Source: a virus. From it: 64,000 bases of DNA. The stretch spans positions 124,001-188,000 of IMG/VR virus record IMGVR_UViG_3300017991_000048, one strand, 5' to 3'. The position numbers and the translations under genes are program-made. The notes under the pieces were generated by a model that did no database searches, was not told the origin of the DNA, and saw nothing but the letters and a program-made list of their open reading frames with translations. Position 1 is the first letter of the stretch. Every line of letters begins with the position of its first letter. This document shows, piece by piece, positions 7,042 to 15,021 of this stretch.

Positions 7042-8460
7042 GTGAAAATCGATAATGTCAGATTCTGGTTTGCGTGTAACAGTAGCAGCGTCCATAGCGT
7101 TGTAAGGTATCCGACCGACTCCGAAATAACCGACGACCTCTGTGGCGGGGCTGACTATTTTGGGTGGGAGCCCTTTGTAGCCGCCTCAAACAGAACCAAA
7201 AGAAGCTACCTCAAAACTTTACTCTACGGTCGTATGTTACACCTGAGGGAAACCCTGGAGACAGCAACGGAGACTGCTCGTTTGGTTGCTGATCAGGTAT
7301 TCCCGGACACACCCACCGGACACATTGATCACCAGTCAGTGCCTTTGATTCCAAGAAAGTATGGCTCTCACGAGCCATGTTATGAATTTCTCCGCGAGAT
7401 GACCGACTACATTCTACAGGATGGAGTGGTCATTCATGGCGGTAATGATAACAATGACGGAGAGGATGACCCGGCATACCCCAAGGAATCTAATGTTGAC
7501 TGGTACAAAAACATCCCTCTCGACCAAACCGGTGCTAACTGGGTGTGTAGAAAAGAAGGGGATTGGTGGGTTTTGTTCAACCGAATGAGCGGCACCAAGG
7601 TCACCCTGTCCTTTAAAGATGATGCAGCGCCCCGCACAAGGGCTTCGGTCCCTGAACTGGTAGACCTCAAGATAACAGACTTCTGTCCATACGGGTGTGC
7701 TTGGTGTTACCAGGGAAGCACCCACCAGGGCCGTCATGCTGAGGGCACCCGTGAGTGGTTGAATCTACTTGCAGTTGCACAGGTGTTTGAAGTTGCTATT
7801 GGTGGTGGGGAGCCGACCTTGCACCCAGAGTTCAAGAATTTGTTAAGGACGGCACCCTCTGGTTTGAGTTTGAACTTCTCTACACGGAACCTCGATTGGG
7901 TTTGTTATAACGCCGATCTTATCCGAGAGAAGTGTGGGGGTTTTGCTGTCTCAATTAGTGGAAACTATGCTGAAACTGAGCGCGTCATCAAAGCCCTGGA
8001 TAAAGCGAACCTGCTAGAGAAGGCCACACTGCAATATGTAATGAGCACGGCAAGTGATTGGGACTTTGAGGAAACTGTCAAAACCTGCCACGACTCGCGG
8101 GTTCGCCTCACACTGCTTGGCTACAAGACCACAGGGCGTGGTAAAGCCGCAACAAACCGCTTTGAGACAGCCACTCAAGATCGAGACGGGTGGGTAGAAG
8201 TGATCAGTGACCACAGTTACTATATGGCCATTGACACAGCTTTAGCTGCACGGACACCAGAGGACGTGTTCGATGAAACTTTCTTGAGACGAACTGAAGG
8301 CACTCATAGCATGTATATAGATGCGGTGGCCTCAAAAGCCAGCATCAGCAGTTATTCAGACGCTGATATGGTATCTGTTGAGCCAAGCATGGAATCTTTG
8401 ATCAAGGTGTTCAATGGGTTTGGTGAAGCAGAGACTCTTTGGCGGCATCTAAAAGAGTAA
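7042..8460 (+). CDS. Radical SAM protein
   Basis: A 472-residue protein with a GTG start (CAGG upstream). The N-terminal 200 residues are an unrecognised domain starting with FACNSSSVHSV. The radical SAM core follows: CPYGCAWC (C215, C219, C222) binds the 4Fe-4S cluster, and VAIGGGEPTLHPE supplies the GGE SAM-binding motif. The rest fits a partial TIM barrel. Such enzymes start radical chemistry by cleaving S-adenosylmethionine; the substrate is unknown. There is no obvious SPASM cluster. It may modify a peptide, tRNA or nucleotide during infection. A hairpin and small genes follow. Confidence 0.85.
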   Translation: MKIDNVRFWFACNSSSVHSVVRYPTDSEITDDLCGGADYFGWEPFVAASNRTKRSYLKTLLYGRMLHLRETLETATETARLVADQVFPDTPTGHIDHQSVPLIPRKYGSHEPCYEFLREMTDYILQDGVVIHGGNDNNDGEDDPAYPKESNVDWYKNIPLDQTGANWVCRKEGDWWVLFNRMSGTKVTLSFKDDAAPRTRASVPELVDLKITDFCPYGCAWCYQGSTHQGRHAEGTREWLNLLAVAQVFEVAIGGGEPTLHPEFKNLLRTAPSGLSLNFSTRNLDWVCYNADLIREKCGGFAVSISGNYAETERVIKALDKANLLEKATLQYVMSTASDWDFEETVKTCHDSRVRLTLLGYKTTGRGKAATNRFETATQDRDGWVEVISDHSYYMAIDTALAARTPEDVFDETFLRRTEGTHSMYIDAVASKASISSYSDADMVSVEPSMESLIKVFNGFGEAETLWRHLKE

Positions 8461-8483
8461 TGGAGATTAAAATGAGTAGATAA

Positions 8484-8513
8484 GAGAGCTTCGGGGTCTT
8501 TGCGAAGCGTCTC
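8484..8513 (+). other. RNA hairpin between radical SAM gene and small ORF
   Basis: GAGA-GCTTCG pairs with CGAAGC-(G)-TCTC, a ten-pair stem with one bulged G and a nine-base loop. It ends two bases before the ATG of the 40-codon ORF at 8516, where a ribosome site would normally lie, so it may control translation. There is no T-run. Confidence 0.4.
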
Positions 8514-8515
8514 GG

Positions 8516-8638
8516 ATGACTATAAACAACGTTCACGATTACAAGTTGTCTCCGATGGATCGGGATCACATCAGCACAGCGCTCGCTCGTGCGGTAAAAA
8601 TTGCAGACAAGCTTTTGGAGGGTGAAGATGAAAAATGA
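8516..8638 (+). CDS. Small hypothetical protein (40 residues)
   Basis: An ATG-started ORF of 40 codons with a balanced soluble composition: MTINNVHDYKLSPMD, then a helix STALARAVKIADKLLEGEDEK. It has no clear Shine-Dalgarno site; a hairpin occupies that position. It fills the space between the radical SAM gene and the membrane protein at 8672, in line with the dense packing of the region. Confidence 0.45.
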   Translation: MTINNVHDYKLSPMDRDHISTALARAVKIADKLLEGEDEK

Positions 8639-8675
8639 TACGGCAACCAAGACCGACGTGAAGGCGATCCGATGA
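8628..8675 (+). CDS. Possible 15-residue leader peptide
   Basis: The strongest ribosome site in this interval (GGAGG) is 6 bases before the ATG at 8628, which opens a 15-codon frame whose TGA overlaps the ATG of 8672 (ATGA). It also overlaps the end of the 40-codon ORF. It may exist only to couple ribosomes onto the next gene. Confidence 0.25.
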   Translation: MKNDTATKTDVKAIR

Positions 8676-8872
8676 AATGGGCCTTGGGTCTTTTTATACT
8701 TTTCGCCGTTGCTTGCCTCTGGGGAGCAGGCAGCGGATTAACTGTGACCGCTCAAGCAAAAATCAATGAGAATAGTTACCATCGACAAATGTTAAAAGCT
8801 GAGAAAGATCAAGCTAAAGCTCTCAAAGAGATAGCGGCGACTCTCAAAACCATTCAAAGGGAGTGCCGGTAA
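8672..8872 (+). CDS. Small membrane protein with coiled-coil tail
   Basis: A 66-residue protein with one N-terminal membrane segment (about residues 3-22, LGLFILFAVACLWGAGSGL) and a charged helical tail (LKAEKDQAKALKEIAATLK). This topology is shared by inner-membrane spanins, small holin-associated proteins and uncleaved signal-anchor proteins. No outer-membrane partner is obvious next to it. A signal peptide is an alternative reading. Confidence 0.6.
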   Translation: MKWALGLFILFAVACLWGAGSGLTVTAQAKINENSYHRQMLKAEKDQAKALKEIAATLKTIQRECR

Positions 8873-8885
8873 GGAGAAATTCAAA

Positions 8886-9077
8886 ATGACCAAAACTGTG
8901 ACAACTACCAAAGACTTTACCGTAGCTCATCGTCAGGGTGGCGTGGTCATTACCAACGCCAAATTCAAATGCACCAAGTGCAAGAAATGGAAACCCGCTG
9001 CGGAGTTTGGGCTTCGCAAAATGGGGGATGGCAAGATCAGGAATCAGGCACAGTGTACTGTGTGTCGAGGTGAGTAA
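8886..9077 (+). CDS. Small zinc-ribbon protein
   Basis: A 63-residue protein with CTKCKKWKPAAEFG and a second pair CTVC at the end, the classic two-CxxC zinc ribbon with 'K-x-x-x-E-F' between, common in small phage proteins and at the N-termini of some HNH nucleases; the nuclease part is absent. AAGGAGA precedes the start. The TAA overlaps the next ATG by one base. Confidence 0.7.
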   Translation: MTKTVTTTKDFTVAHRQGGVVITNAKFKCTKCKKWKPAAEFGLRKMGDGKIRNQAQCTVCRGE

Positions 9078-9376
9078 TGGCGTTTGAAATGATCAGCTTC
9101 AAAATACCAAAGACAATCATTGTCTTTGGCGAAAAAGGGAAAGTTGTACCTCGTGGAGATCGTAACTGGACCATCGAACTCCCATTGAATAACACGGAGG
9201 TTTGTGTGCAACTTTCAGACCCTACGCTTGGTTGTGCTGGACAATATATCGCCAGCTTTGGCATGTGGCGTGGGTATAAATCTTCGTTTACCAAATCGGT
9301 ACGTGCTTTGGAAGCTCAGATGTTGAGGTCTTTCAAAATCCTCGGTGGTCTTATGGGATACGACGTGGAGGATTAG
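9077..9376 (+). CDS. Hypothetical protein
   Basis: A 99-residue soluble protein, beta-rich at first (KTIIVFGEKGKVVP, WTIELPLNNTEVCVQL) and helical at the end. No recognised motif. One-base overlap with the zinc-ribbon gene and direct junction with the methyltransferase-like gene suggest one operon from 8516 to about 11833. Confidence 0.6.
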   Translation: MAFEMISFKIPKTIIVFGEKGKVVPRGDRNWTIELPLNNTEVCVQLSDPTLGCAGQYIASFGMWRGYKSSFTKSVRALEAQMLRSFKILGGLMGYDVED

Positions 9377-9991
9377 ATGACTTTTCCAAAAATGAGTGAA
9401 GTCCTGGCTGAGGGAACGAAAGGTGATGTGACAATAGAGCACTTCACGGTTTCTGATGAAGAATCTCAATTCACAGCTTTGCGTGGCGGAATGGGATACG
9501 TACCCGCTGGAGATTATGTCAGGCTACTCATTTCTGGTGCTGTAGTGATGAGTGACACTCGAATGGAACAGTTCACCAACTATGACGTGCTGCGTGAGTC
9601 CAAGGGGCGTGTGTTCATTGCCGGGTTGGGCCTGGGCATGATCTGTCACGGCATCGCGGCTAAACCTGAAGTGTCAAAGATTACTGTTCTCGAACTGAAT
9701 GAGAACGTAATCGATCTTGTGGCCCCGTCCCTGCCTGAGAAGGTAGAGGTCAATCAAGGGGATATTTTTGAGTACAAGCCCGGTCGGTGGGAGCAGTTTG
9801 ACACCATTTACTTTGATGTCTGGAATGATATCTGTACCGACAACCTTCCTCAAATGGGTAAGCTGTTTCGACGTTTTCGGAAACATTTGGCACCTAATGG
9901 TTGGATGGACTGCTGGTGCCGAGATTACCTGAAAAAACAACGTCGTAAGGAGCTACAGCAAGAACGTGAGTTGTCTGCTTGGAGACTGTGA
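9377..9991 (+). CDS. Spermidine synthase-like / class I SAM methyltransferase-fold protein
   Basis: A 204-residue protein with a Rossmann-like SAM-binding fold. Motif I is RVFIAGLGLGMICHGI; ITVLELNENVIDLV supplies the acidic residue at the end of strand 2; GDIFEYKPG and FDTIYFDVWND follow in the expected order. The pattern 'MSDT..EQFTNYDVL...G.VFIAGLGLG' is close to the spermidine synthase-like proteins seen in other phages. It could transfer an aminopropyl or a methyl group. An S-adenosylmethionine decarboxylase homologue occurs at 47524, which makes a polyamine role possible but unproven. GGAGG precedes the ATG. Confidence 0.75.
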   Translation: MTFPKMSEVLAEGTKGDVTIEHFTVSDEESQFTALRGGMGYVPAGDYVRLLISGAVVMSDTRMEQFTNYDVLRESKGRVFIAGLGLGMICHGIAAKPEVSKITVLELNENVIDLVAPSLPEKVEVNQGDIFEYKPGRWEQFDTIYFDVWNDICTDNLPQMGKLFRRFRKHLAPNGWMDCWCRDYLKKQRRKELQQERELSAWRL

Positions 9992-9998
9992 TAAGTAA

Positions 9999-10442
9999 AT
10001 GACACAAGGAGTACCGCCATTAGAAGAAGTCTTGCAGCAAGACTTCGAGCAGCAAGAGGACAAGGATCTTTGGGATCACCTCGTAAATAGACACGACGGG
10101 TTTCTTTATCGGTACGAGGAAAGGCGCTATGTGGACCAGCCCATAGAAATCGAGCTACGGAAACTACGAGTGCTCAAACAAACGGCCAAAGGGATCTGGA
10201 TTCAAGATTGGTATCACAAAAAAGGAAAAAGGTTTGTACTGTTCAATTCTCGGAAGAAGTACGCTTGTCTAACAGAAGAGGAAGCGCTTGAGTCTTTCAA
10301 AGCACGTAAAAGCAGGCAGGTCAAAATATTACGAAAGCAGTTGAACTGTGCTGAGGTCGCATTAAGTATAGCCAAAGGCGAAACACCTAATGGACAGGCG
10401 TTCGCATTACCGCCCGTCTGTTTCCGGGAGGAAGAAACATGA
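9999..10442 (+). CDS. Conserved phage-type hypothetical protein
   Basis: A 147-residue protein. It contains a beta segment (ELRKLRVLKQTAKGIWI), then KKGKRFVLFNSRKKYACLTEEEALESFKARK, a 'RFVL..SRK.YA..T.EEAL.SF..RK..Q' pattern that I associate with phage proteins of unknown function, and a helical C-terminus. It overlaps the next gene by 4 bases (ATGA). Function unknown. Confidence 0.65.
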   Translation: MTQGVPPLEEVLQQDFEQQEDKDLWDHLVNRHDGFLYRYEERRYVDQPIEIELRKLRVLKQTAKGIWIQDWYHKKGKRFVLFNSRKKYACLTEEEALESFKARKSRQVKILRKQLNCAEVALSIAKGETPNGQAFALPPVCFREEET

Positions 10443-11578
10443 ATCAAAAGATACTGTTTGTAGGCGGCACATTCGATAAGACCGGCGGGAAGCCTTCCAA
10501 GATTGTTAGACAACTTGCATATGGCTTATACGAAACCGTCAATGGCGGGTCAGTCGCAGAACTGCGTGATCTGGTCAAGTCCTTTGATGACTATACACCC
10601 CCGACCTGCCACTGCCGTGCTCTCCGTCCTACTTATGATGCTATAATTTGGATGCCTAATATTTCCAACGATGAGGAAAAGCTGTTACCAAAGATTAAAA
10701 AGAAGTCGCCGCATACTGTTCTCATAAGTTCAAAGAGGAACACGCAAAACAAGTACTCCTATGTTGAGCTTGTTGACCGGGCGCTCAAATCCAAGTCACA
10801 GTTGCTTATAGAGATTTCCGACTCGGACAGTGGCTTGCGTTTCAGACTCGTCGATCCCTTGGGCAATGTGTCCAGGATCTTTTTCAAAGGGGAGCTACAA
10901 GATTTCAGAGACATGTTATATGAGAAGATTCAATTCTTATTAAGGATGAAACGAATTGGATCAGGGAATGATGCGGGATACTCTCATATTGATCCACCAG
11001 ACAAACCCCAGATCGATAGTAAGTTTTTGGAAGCCATCACGGGCTACGCTGACAAGTTCCATGATCTTATCCACGGAGAGAATGAAAACCCAAGGTTCAT
11101 GGGCAACGTTTCATTCCGTTGCACCAAAGGCGGTTTTCCTTCACAACGGAACGGAGATGCAATCTACGTCAGCAGGAGAAATGTTGACAAACGAAGCTTA
11201 GACGCTGAGAGCTTTGTAGCGGTAGCCCCCCATAAGATATGTGAGCGGTGGGGAGGTATTTTGTATTGGGGTGAGCATAAACCCTCTGTGGATACGCCGA
11301 TTCAGATTCAATTGTACGACGCTTTCCCCAAGATCAATTATATGCTTCACGCTCACGTTTATTACAAGGGTGCCACCATGACAAATCGATACGTGCCTTG
11401 TGGAGATACCCGTGAGGTGGCTGAAGTCGTGAACGTAGTGCCCAACCCCAAGGTTCGAGCGAAGTTTGCCGTAAACCTCAAAGGCCACGGGTGCTTGATC
11501 GCCAGTGCCAAGGTCAAGGATTTGCTCAACCTGGAAGATAAGTTCTACGCCAGACCGACACCGGAAGAGACATTATAA
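10439..11578 (+). CDS. Class II aldolase/adducin-like protein with N-terminal Rossmann-like domain
   Basis: A 379-residue protein. The N-terminal 150 residues (KILFVGGTFDKTGGKPSKIV, YDAIIWMPN) form a nucleotide-binding-like alpha/beta domain. From about residue 190 it follows the class II aldolase/adducin head pattern: GNVSFR, GDAIYVSRRNVDKR, HKPSVDTPIQIQLYDAFP, then MLHAHVYYKG with His residues in the metal-binding position, and a late LKGHGCLIAS. The fold normally binds a divalent metal and cleaves or isomerises phosphorylated sugars. Similar proteins occur in large phages but the substrate is unknown. It overlaps its upstream neighbour by 4 bases. Confidence 0.7.
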   Translation: MNQKILFVGGTFDKTGGKPSKIVRQLAYGLYETVNGGSVAELRDLVKSFDDYTPPTCHCRALRPTYDAIIWMPNISNDEEKLLPKIKKKSPHTVLISSKRNTQNKYSYVELVDRALKSKSQLLIEISDSDSGLRFRLVDPLGNVSRIFFKGELQDFRDMLYEKIQFLLRMKRIGSGNDAGYSHIDPPDKPQIDSKFLEAITGYADKFHDLIHGENENPRFMGNVSFRCTKGGFPSQRNGDAIYVSRRNVDKRSLDAESFVAVAPHKICERWGGILYWGEHKPSVDTPIQIQLYDAFPKINYMLHAHVYYKGATMTNRYVPCGDTREVAEVVNVVPNPKVRAKFAVNLKGHGCLIASAKVKDLLNLEDKFYARPTPEETL

Positions 11579-11833
11579 ATGGCAAGCCTGGAAGCATACA
11601 AAGGCTTGTTAAAGCGTATCAAATGGCTGGCTGACGGGAACCCAGATCCAGATGAGTTCTTACAGTCTGTGCGGGGCGCTTTTGAGGATGATGAAAACGG
11701 AGTTTGGGAAGGTCTAATTGAACCGTCGCACAGAAATATAGTTCTGGAAGCGGCTATCGCTGAGATCAATTACCTAAAAGCTGAGATCGACCGGCTCAAA
11801 GAAAGATTAGCGGGAGTGCAATCTATAGACTAA
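11579..11833 (+). CDS. Small helical hypothetical protein
   Basis: An 84-residue protein, predicted almost wholly helical, ending in a coiled-coil-like stretch (LEAAIAEINYLKAEIDRLKERL). It starts on the base after the aldolase-like stop, so it is probably the last gene of that operon. Its 3' end overlaps the convergent gene by 27 bases. Function unknown. Confidence 0.6.
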   Translation: MASLEAYKGLLKRIKWLADGNPDPDEFLQSVRGAFEDDENGVWEGLIEPSHRNIVLEAAIAEINYLKAEIDRLKERLAGVQSID

Positions 11834-12010
11834 TGTAGTTGTAAAAGGCCCACCGGTTGTTCTTACAAGAGTGTACCCATCGTTTTCTAGTTTCAGCTTC
11901 TTGCGCTCAGCTTTTTTAATACTCCCGGTATCATTCCAGTCCACCTTGACCAGTACTTCCTTAGCCGCTTGTTTCGCAAGAGCATTTTCAAACGCTTTTC
12001 TGGGATTCAT
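11807..12010 (-). CDS. Small basic hypothetical protein
   Basis: A 67-residue Lys-rich protein (KAFENALAKQAAKEVLVKVDW, KKAERKKLKLENDGYTLV). GGAGGC lies just before the ATG. The end, YTLVRTTGGPFTTTLVYRL, looks like a beta hairpin. It sits 11 bases downstream of the gene at 12022 and is probably co-transcribed with it. Confidence 0.6.
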   Translation of the reverse strand: MNPRKAFENALAKQAAKEVLVKVDWNDTGSIKKAERKKLKLENDGYTLVRTTGGPFTTTLVYRLHSR

Positions 12011-12021
12011 TTTGCCTCCAA

Positions 12022-12408
12022 TTACCGAAGCCGCCTCTTCAGTTCCTTTTTGATTTCCCTGGCTTCCGGACCTTTGAACCCACGGGCATTGGCTAGAAAA
12101 TAAGCCACAATCGAAGCGCCGGGGTCCATTCCATACATTGCATCATTTGGGTCCATTACGTTCAAGCTGTACATGGCTTGCAAGTAAGGCTTGGCACCGA
12201 AGTACACATTTCGCCAGAGGTCTGAAATCTCGTGGGCTATCTCAGAGAGGGTCATATGCCGGTAGTCCGATTGTGCTGTGCGAACGCGGTCAGCCAAAGC
12301 CATAAGCTTGGAAGCGATTTTTTCCCGACTGGGATGGGAGCTTTCAGCGTATCGGAGTAATGTTTGTAGCTCGTGAGCTAATTCTTCAGGTGTGGCTAGC
12401 TTTCTCAT
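12022..12408 (-). CDS. Hypothetical protein sharing its N-terminal module with the divergent gene
   Basis: 128 residues from the ATG at 12408, with AAAGGAAC upstream; an earlier in-frame start at 12477 would add an unlikely hydrophobic stretch. Residues 1-47 (KLATPEELAHELQTLLRYAE, then HPSREKIASKL, LADRV) align position by position with the start of the divergent gene at 12470. The rest is helical and includes RHMTLSEIAHEISDLWRNVYFG and a C-terminal FKGPEAREIKKELKRRLR. Function unknown; the shared head suggests a docking or targeting module. Confidence 0.65.
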   Translation of the reverse strand: MRKLATPEELAHELQTLLRYAESSHPSREKIASKLMALADRVRTAQSDYRHMTLSEIAHEISDLWRNVYFGAKPYLQAMYSLNVMDPNDAMYGMDPGASIVAYFLANARGFKGPEAREIKKELKRRLR

Positions 12409-12469
12409 AGTCTGTTCCGTTCCTTTCACCAGCGTTTGTATCAAAAAAATACTTGTAAGCTGATAAGAT

Positions 12470-13183
12470 ATGGACAAAATTGCATCCCCCCGTGATTTGG
12501 CTTCAGAGCTAAAGAAACTTTTGGGTTACGCCGGTAGCCAATCTCCCAGTCGGGTCAAATTGGCAAACGATCTTCTGAGCTTAGCCAACCGTGTGGCTGT
12601 CGAAGGCCAGCACTGGAATTATTGGGATAAAAGCGCCCCTAGAACGCCGTGGGGGAGAGCGGATGCGGCTTACAATTTGGCAAGGGGCGTCACTTTTTAC
12701 GGTACGCCCTCCCACGGTGGTCTGAAAGTGTCAAGAGGGGCCGCAAGAAGTAAACTATCTCCAGCGGCAATAAAACAAGCGGATCAGTGGGGCGGAGCGT
12801 ATTGGTACGAAGAGGATGTGGCTATTGCGATCCCGTTATATGAAGTTCCCGAATGGAGGGAGCAGGCACGTCGAAAGATGGGCATGAAAAGTGAGTCAGA
12901 GCACAGTTTGGAACGAACAATCGAGAGATACTTTCCTGAATACTTCAAGCTCAAAGAAGAGAAGTACGAGTTGCCGCCTACCCCCAAAGTTGGCGAGATT
13001 TGGCAGTTTACCAAACCAGTTCAGTTCGGGTCTGGGTATGAGTTTGAAAAAGGCGACACCATTAGAATCTGGCGAGCTACTTCAGCAGGCGCTATCCAAT
13101 TCACGGCTGATCAGTACGGGCCAGTAAAGTTTAGACTGAGAGCATCGCAAGCCGACTACATCGAGCCATACAAGGGCAGGTAA
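12470..13183 (+). CDS. Hypothetical protein with the shared N-terminal module and a C-terminal small beta domain
   Basis: A 237-residue protein. The head (KIASPRDLASELKKLLGYAG, SPSRVKLANDL, LANRV) is paralogous to that of 12022-12408. The middle (WNYWDKSAPRTPWGRADAAYN) has no match I recognise. From about residue 170, PPTPKVGEIWQFTKPVQFG begins a beta-rich domain resembling small barrel or KOW/SH3-like folds ('GEIW..' starts). No catalytic motif. The upstream 60 bases contain CTTGTAAGC, a weak relative of the promoter motif. Confidence 0.65.
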   Translation: MDKIASPRDLASELKKLLGYAGSQSPSRVKLANDLLSLANRVAVEGQHWNYWDKSAPRTPWGRADAAYNLARGVTFYGTPSHGGLKVSRGAARSKLSPAAIKQADQWGGAYWYEEDVAIAIPLYEVPEWREQARRKMGMKSESEHSLERTIERYFPEYFKLKEEKYELPPTPKVGEIWQFTKPVQFGSGYEFEKGDTIRIWRATSAGAIQFTADQYGPVKFRLRASQADYIEPYKGR

Positions 13184-13223
13184 AGATCATCTAATCACCT
13201 CTCTTAGTACGGAGGGCGTGATT

Positions 13224-13805
13224 ATGAGTGCCAGTTACGACAAACTCATGGCCGAAATGAAGGAGGAATTTCCTAAATTTCGGATTGTCGAGAAAAAAGA
13301 CAGCTTCCTGATGAAGGTCATCAACGTCTTTCTGAAAGTCATAACTTTCGGAAAAATGCGGACTTTTATGACCCGTTTCATTACCACTGTTCTCTATACG
13401 GTTTATGTGCCGCCCAACTGGGACGATACGGATAGGGTGGGCGTCCTCAAACATGAACGGGTACACATGAGGCAGATGCGTAAGTATGGCGTCATTTGGT
13501 TCGCTTTCTCTTATCTGTTTCTGTGGACGCCAGCCGTATTTGCTCGTTTCAGAAGAGTTTATGAGCAAGAGGCATATGAAGAAAGCATGAGACACGACGC
13601 GGCTGACCATGGAATCGAATCCATTGAGGAACCCGCGTATCGAAATCACACGATCAACCATTTCACTTCCGCTCAGTACTTCTGGACGTGGCCGTTTCGG
13701 AAGTCGATAGAGAAGTGGTACGACAGCACAGCACAACGAATCAGATTAGAGATGGGTCTTCCCCTTAAGGACAATAAACAACAGGAGCATAACAATGGCG
13801 GTTAA
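13224..13805 (+). CDS. Membrane-associated HExxH protein
   Basis: 193 residues from the ATG at 13224, placed 8 bases after GGAGG (a GTG two codons earlier lies too close to it). VLKHERVHMRQM contains HERVH, matching the HExxH zinc-peptidase signature, in front of a hydrophobic segment (WFAFSYLFLWTPAVFARF) and a second acidic helix (YEQEAYEESMRHDAA) where a third ligand could lie. The layout recalls small phage proteins annotated only as hypothetical. Proteolysis is inferred from the motif alone. The next gene overlaps by 11 bases. Confidence 0.6.
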   Translation: MSASYDKLMAEMKEEFPKFRIVEKKDSFLMKVINVFLKVITFGKMRTFMTRFITTVLYTVYVPPNWDDTDRVGVLKHERVHMRQMRKYGVIWFAFSYLFLWTPAVFARFRRVYEQEAYEESMRHDAADHGIESIEEPAYRNHTINHFTSAQYFWTWPFRKSIEKWYDSTAQRIRLEMGLPLKDNKQQEHNNGG

Positions 13806-14082
13806 ACCCGGAACACCAGTATACATCATAATGAAAGCCAGAGGCGTTGCATCACCTAATGTGGTGTCAGCTTTGGCAAAAATACTAAAGGCAAGACGAG
13901 TAAAAGCCCATAAGAACATCTTAAATCTTGACCAGCCCAAAGAAAAACAGAGACAAATGATAAAGACTAGGTTTCAAACTATTGAGAAAAACCTAGAAAA
14001 ATGGTTGTTCGAAACCGGCTTTTCGTCTGCAAACGCAGAAACCATGATCAAGAGAGCAAAGGCCGAGTTGTCCCAGAAATAG
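13795..14082 (+). CDS. Small basic hypothetical protein
   Basis: A 95-residue Lys-rich, mostly helical protein (VSALAKILKARRVKAHKN, FQTIEKNLEKWLFETGF). The Asn-Ala-Glu-rich end suggests a helical bundle. An AGGAG site lies within the end of the upstream gene, which it overlaps by 11 bases. No family recognised. Confidence 0.55.
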   Translation: MAVKPGTPVYIIMKARGVASPNVVSALAKILKARRVKAHKNILNLDQPKEKQRQMIKTRFQTIEKNLEKWLFETGFSSANAETMIKRAKAELSQK

Positions 14083-14092
14083 TGGTGTAATA
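14083..14092 (+). promoter_or_regulatory. Promoter-like motif TGGTGTAATA
   Basis: A nine-of-ten match to the repeated motif, directly after the stop of the previous gene and six bases before the rnhB ATG. So short a gap would give an mRNA with almost no leader. Confidence 0.55.
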
Positions 14093-14098
14093 GATGGA

Positions 14099-14764
14099 AT
14101 GCTTGGCATTCCCAACCATCTTATCCCTGATCGACTCGCTCGTGAGTTAGAAACCCACGACTTTATATGCGGATCAGACGAAGCCGGGTATGGAGCGTGG
14201 GCTGGACCTCTTGTGGTTTGCGCTGTAGTCGTACCTCGAACTTGGCTGTTAGAGGGCCTGACTGATTCTAAAAAGCTGTCCGCAACTGTGCGGGAACGTC
14301 TCTATGCCACTCTGGTCAAGACAGTTCCCCACTATATGGTAGAGGTGACTCCGGAAGAGATTGACGCGGAAGGAGTAGGGAAGGCTTGGCCCAAGGCTCA
14401 CGAAAAGGCTATTCAAGGGGCTCTGGACGCCCACAAAGGCGAGCAGCCCCTTGTCATCGTGGACGGGAACAGGAGCTTTTCAGGGGCCACTGCGCTGCCC
14501 AAAGCCGACTTACTGATTCCAGCGGTTTCCGCTGCTTCTGTCCTGGCCAAAGTCCACCGGGACCGAATTATGAGGGAAATGGACCTGGAATATCCGGGGT
14601 ACGCTTTCAAGAGCCATGTAGGCTATGGCACACAGAAACACAGAGCAGCATTGGAGCGTCTTGGTGTAACTCCGATCCATCGGAAAAGCTACTCCCCCAT
14701 TTCCAGTATGGTGGTAAACCCTGAAGCCCCAGACATTATGGAGTTGTTAGATAGCCTTGAATGA
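14099..14764 (+). CDS. rnhB: Ribonuclease HII
   Basis: A 221-residue protein of the usual RNase HII length. GSDEAGYGAWAGPLV holds the catalytic Asp-Glu pair (D27, E28) of the D-E-x-G signature; DSKKLSATVRE, VIVDGNRSF and AASVLAKVHRDRIM are the other conserved blocks, with the third and fourth acidic residues near them. It nicks RNA in RNA-DNA hybrids and at single ribonucleotides, so it probably removes primers or ribonucleotides during phage replication; the family A polymerase here has no 5'-3' exonuclease domain, which makes a primer-removal enzyme useful. It overlaps the next gene by ATGA. Confidence 0.95.
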   Translation: MLGIPNHLIPDRLARELETHDFICGSDEAGYGAWAGPLVVCAVVVPRTWLLEGLTDSKKLSATVRERLYATLVKTVPHYMVEVTPEEIDAEGVGKAWPKAHEKAIQGALDAHKGEQPLVIVDGNRSFSGATALPKADLLIPAVSAASVLAKVHRDRIMREMDLEYPGYAFKSHVGYGTQKHRAALERLGVTPIHRKSYSPISSMVVNPEAPDIMELLDSLE

Positions 14765-15021
14765 TGACCCCGGAAGAAATCAAAGAAACGTTGGCCGAGT
14801 GTAATCCTGATGCTCTTCTGGCTGACGGATTCGACGATGCCTTGATAGGAATCGCCCAGAGGTGCGGACAGCCAGTTCTGGCTGTCTATGACATCGACAA
14901 GTGTGTTGACGTGCTAATGAAGCGTGATGCAATGACCTATGAAGAGGCGCGGGAATACCTGGAGTTCAATTCAATCGGGGCGTGGGTGGGGGAGCACACT
15001 CCCATATGGTTGGAGCGGTGA
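14761..15021 (+). CDS. Conserved small hypothetical protein
   Basis: An 86-residue acidic protein. The segment LLADGFDDALIGIAQRCGQP, followed by VYDIDKCVDVLM, MTYEEAREYLEFN and GAWVGEHTP, forms a pattern I associate with an uncharacterised protein common in phages and bacteria. It overlaps rnhB by four bases and the methylase by 16, so the three are co-translated. Function unknown. Confidence 0.75.
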   Translation: MMTPEEIKETLAECNPDALLADGFDDALIGIAQRCGQPVLAVYDIDKCVDVLMKRDAMTYEEAREYLEFNSIGAWVGEHTPIWLER

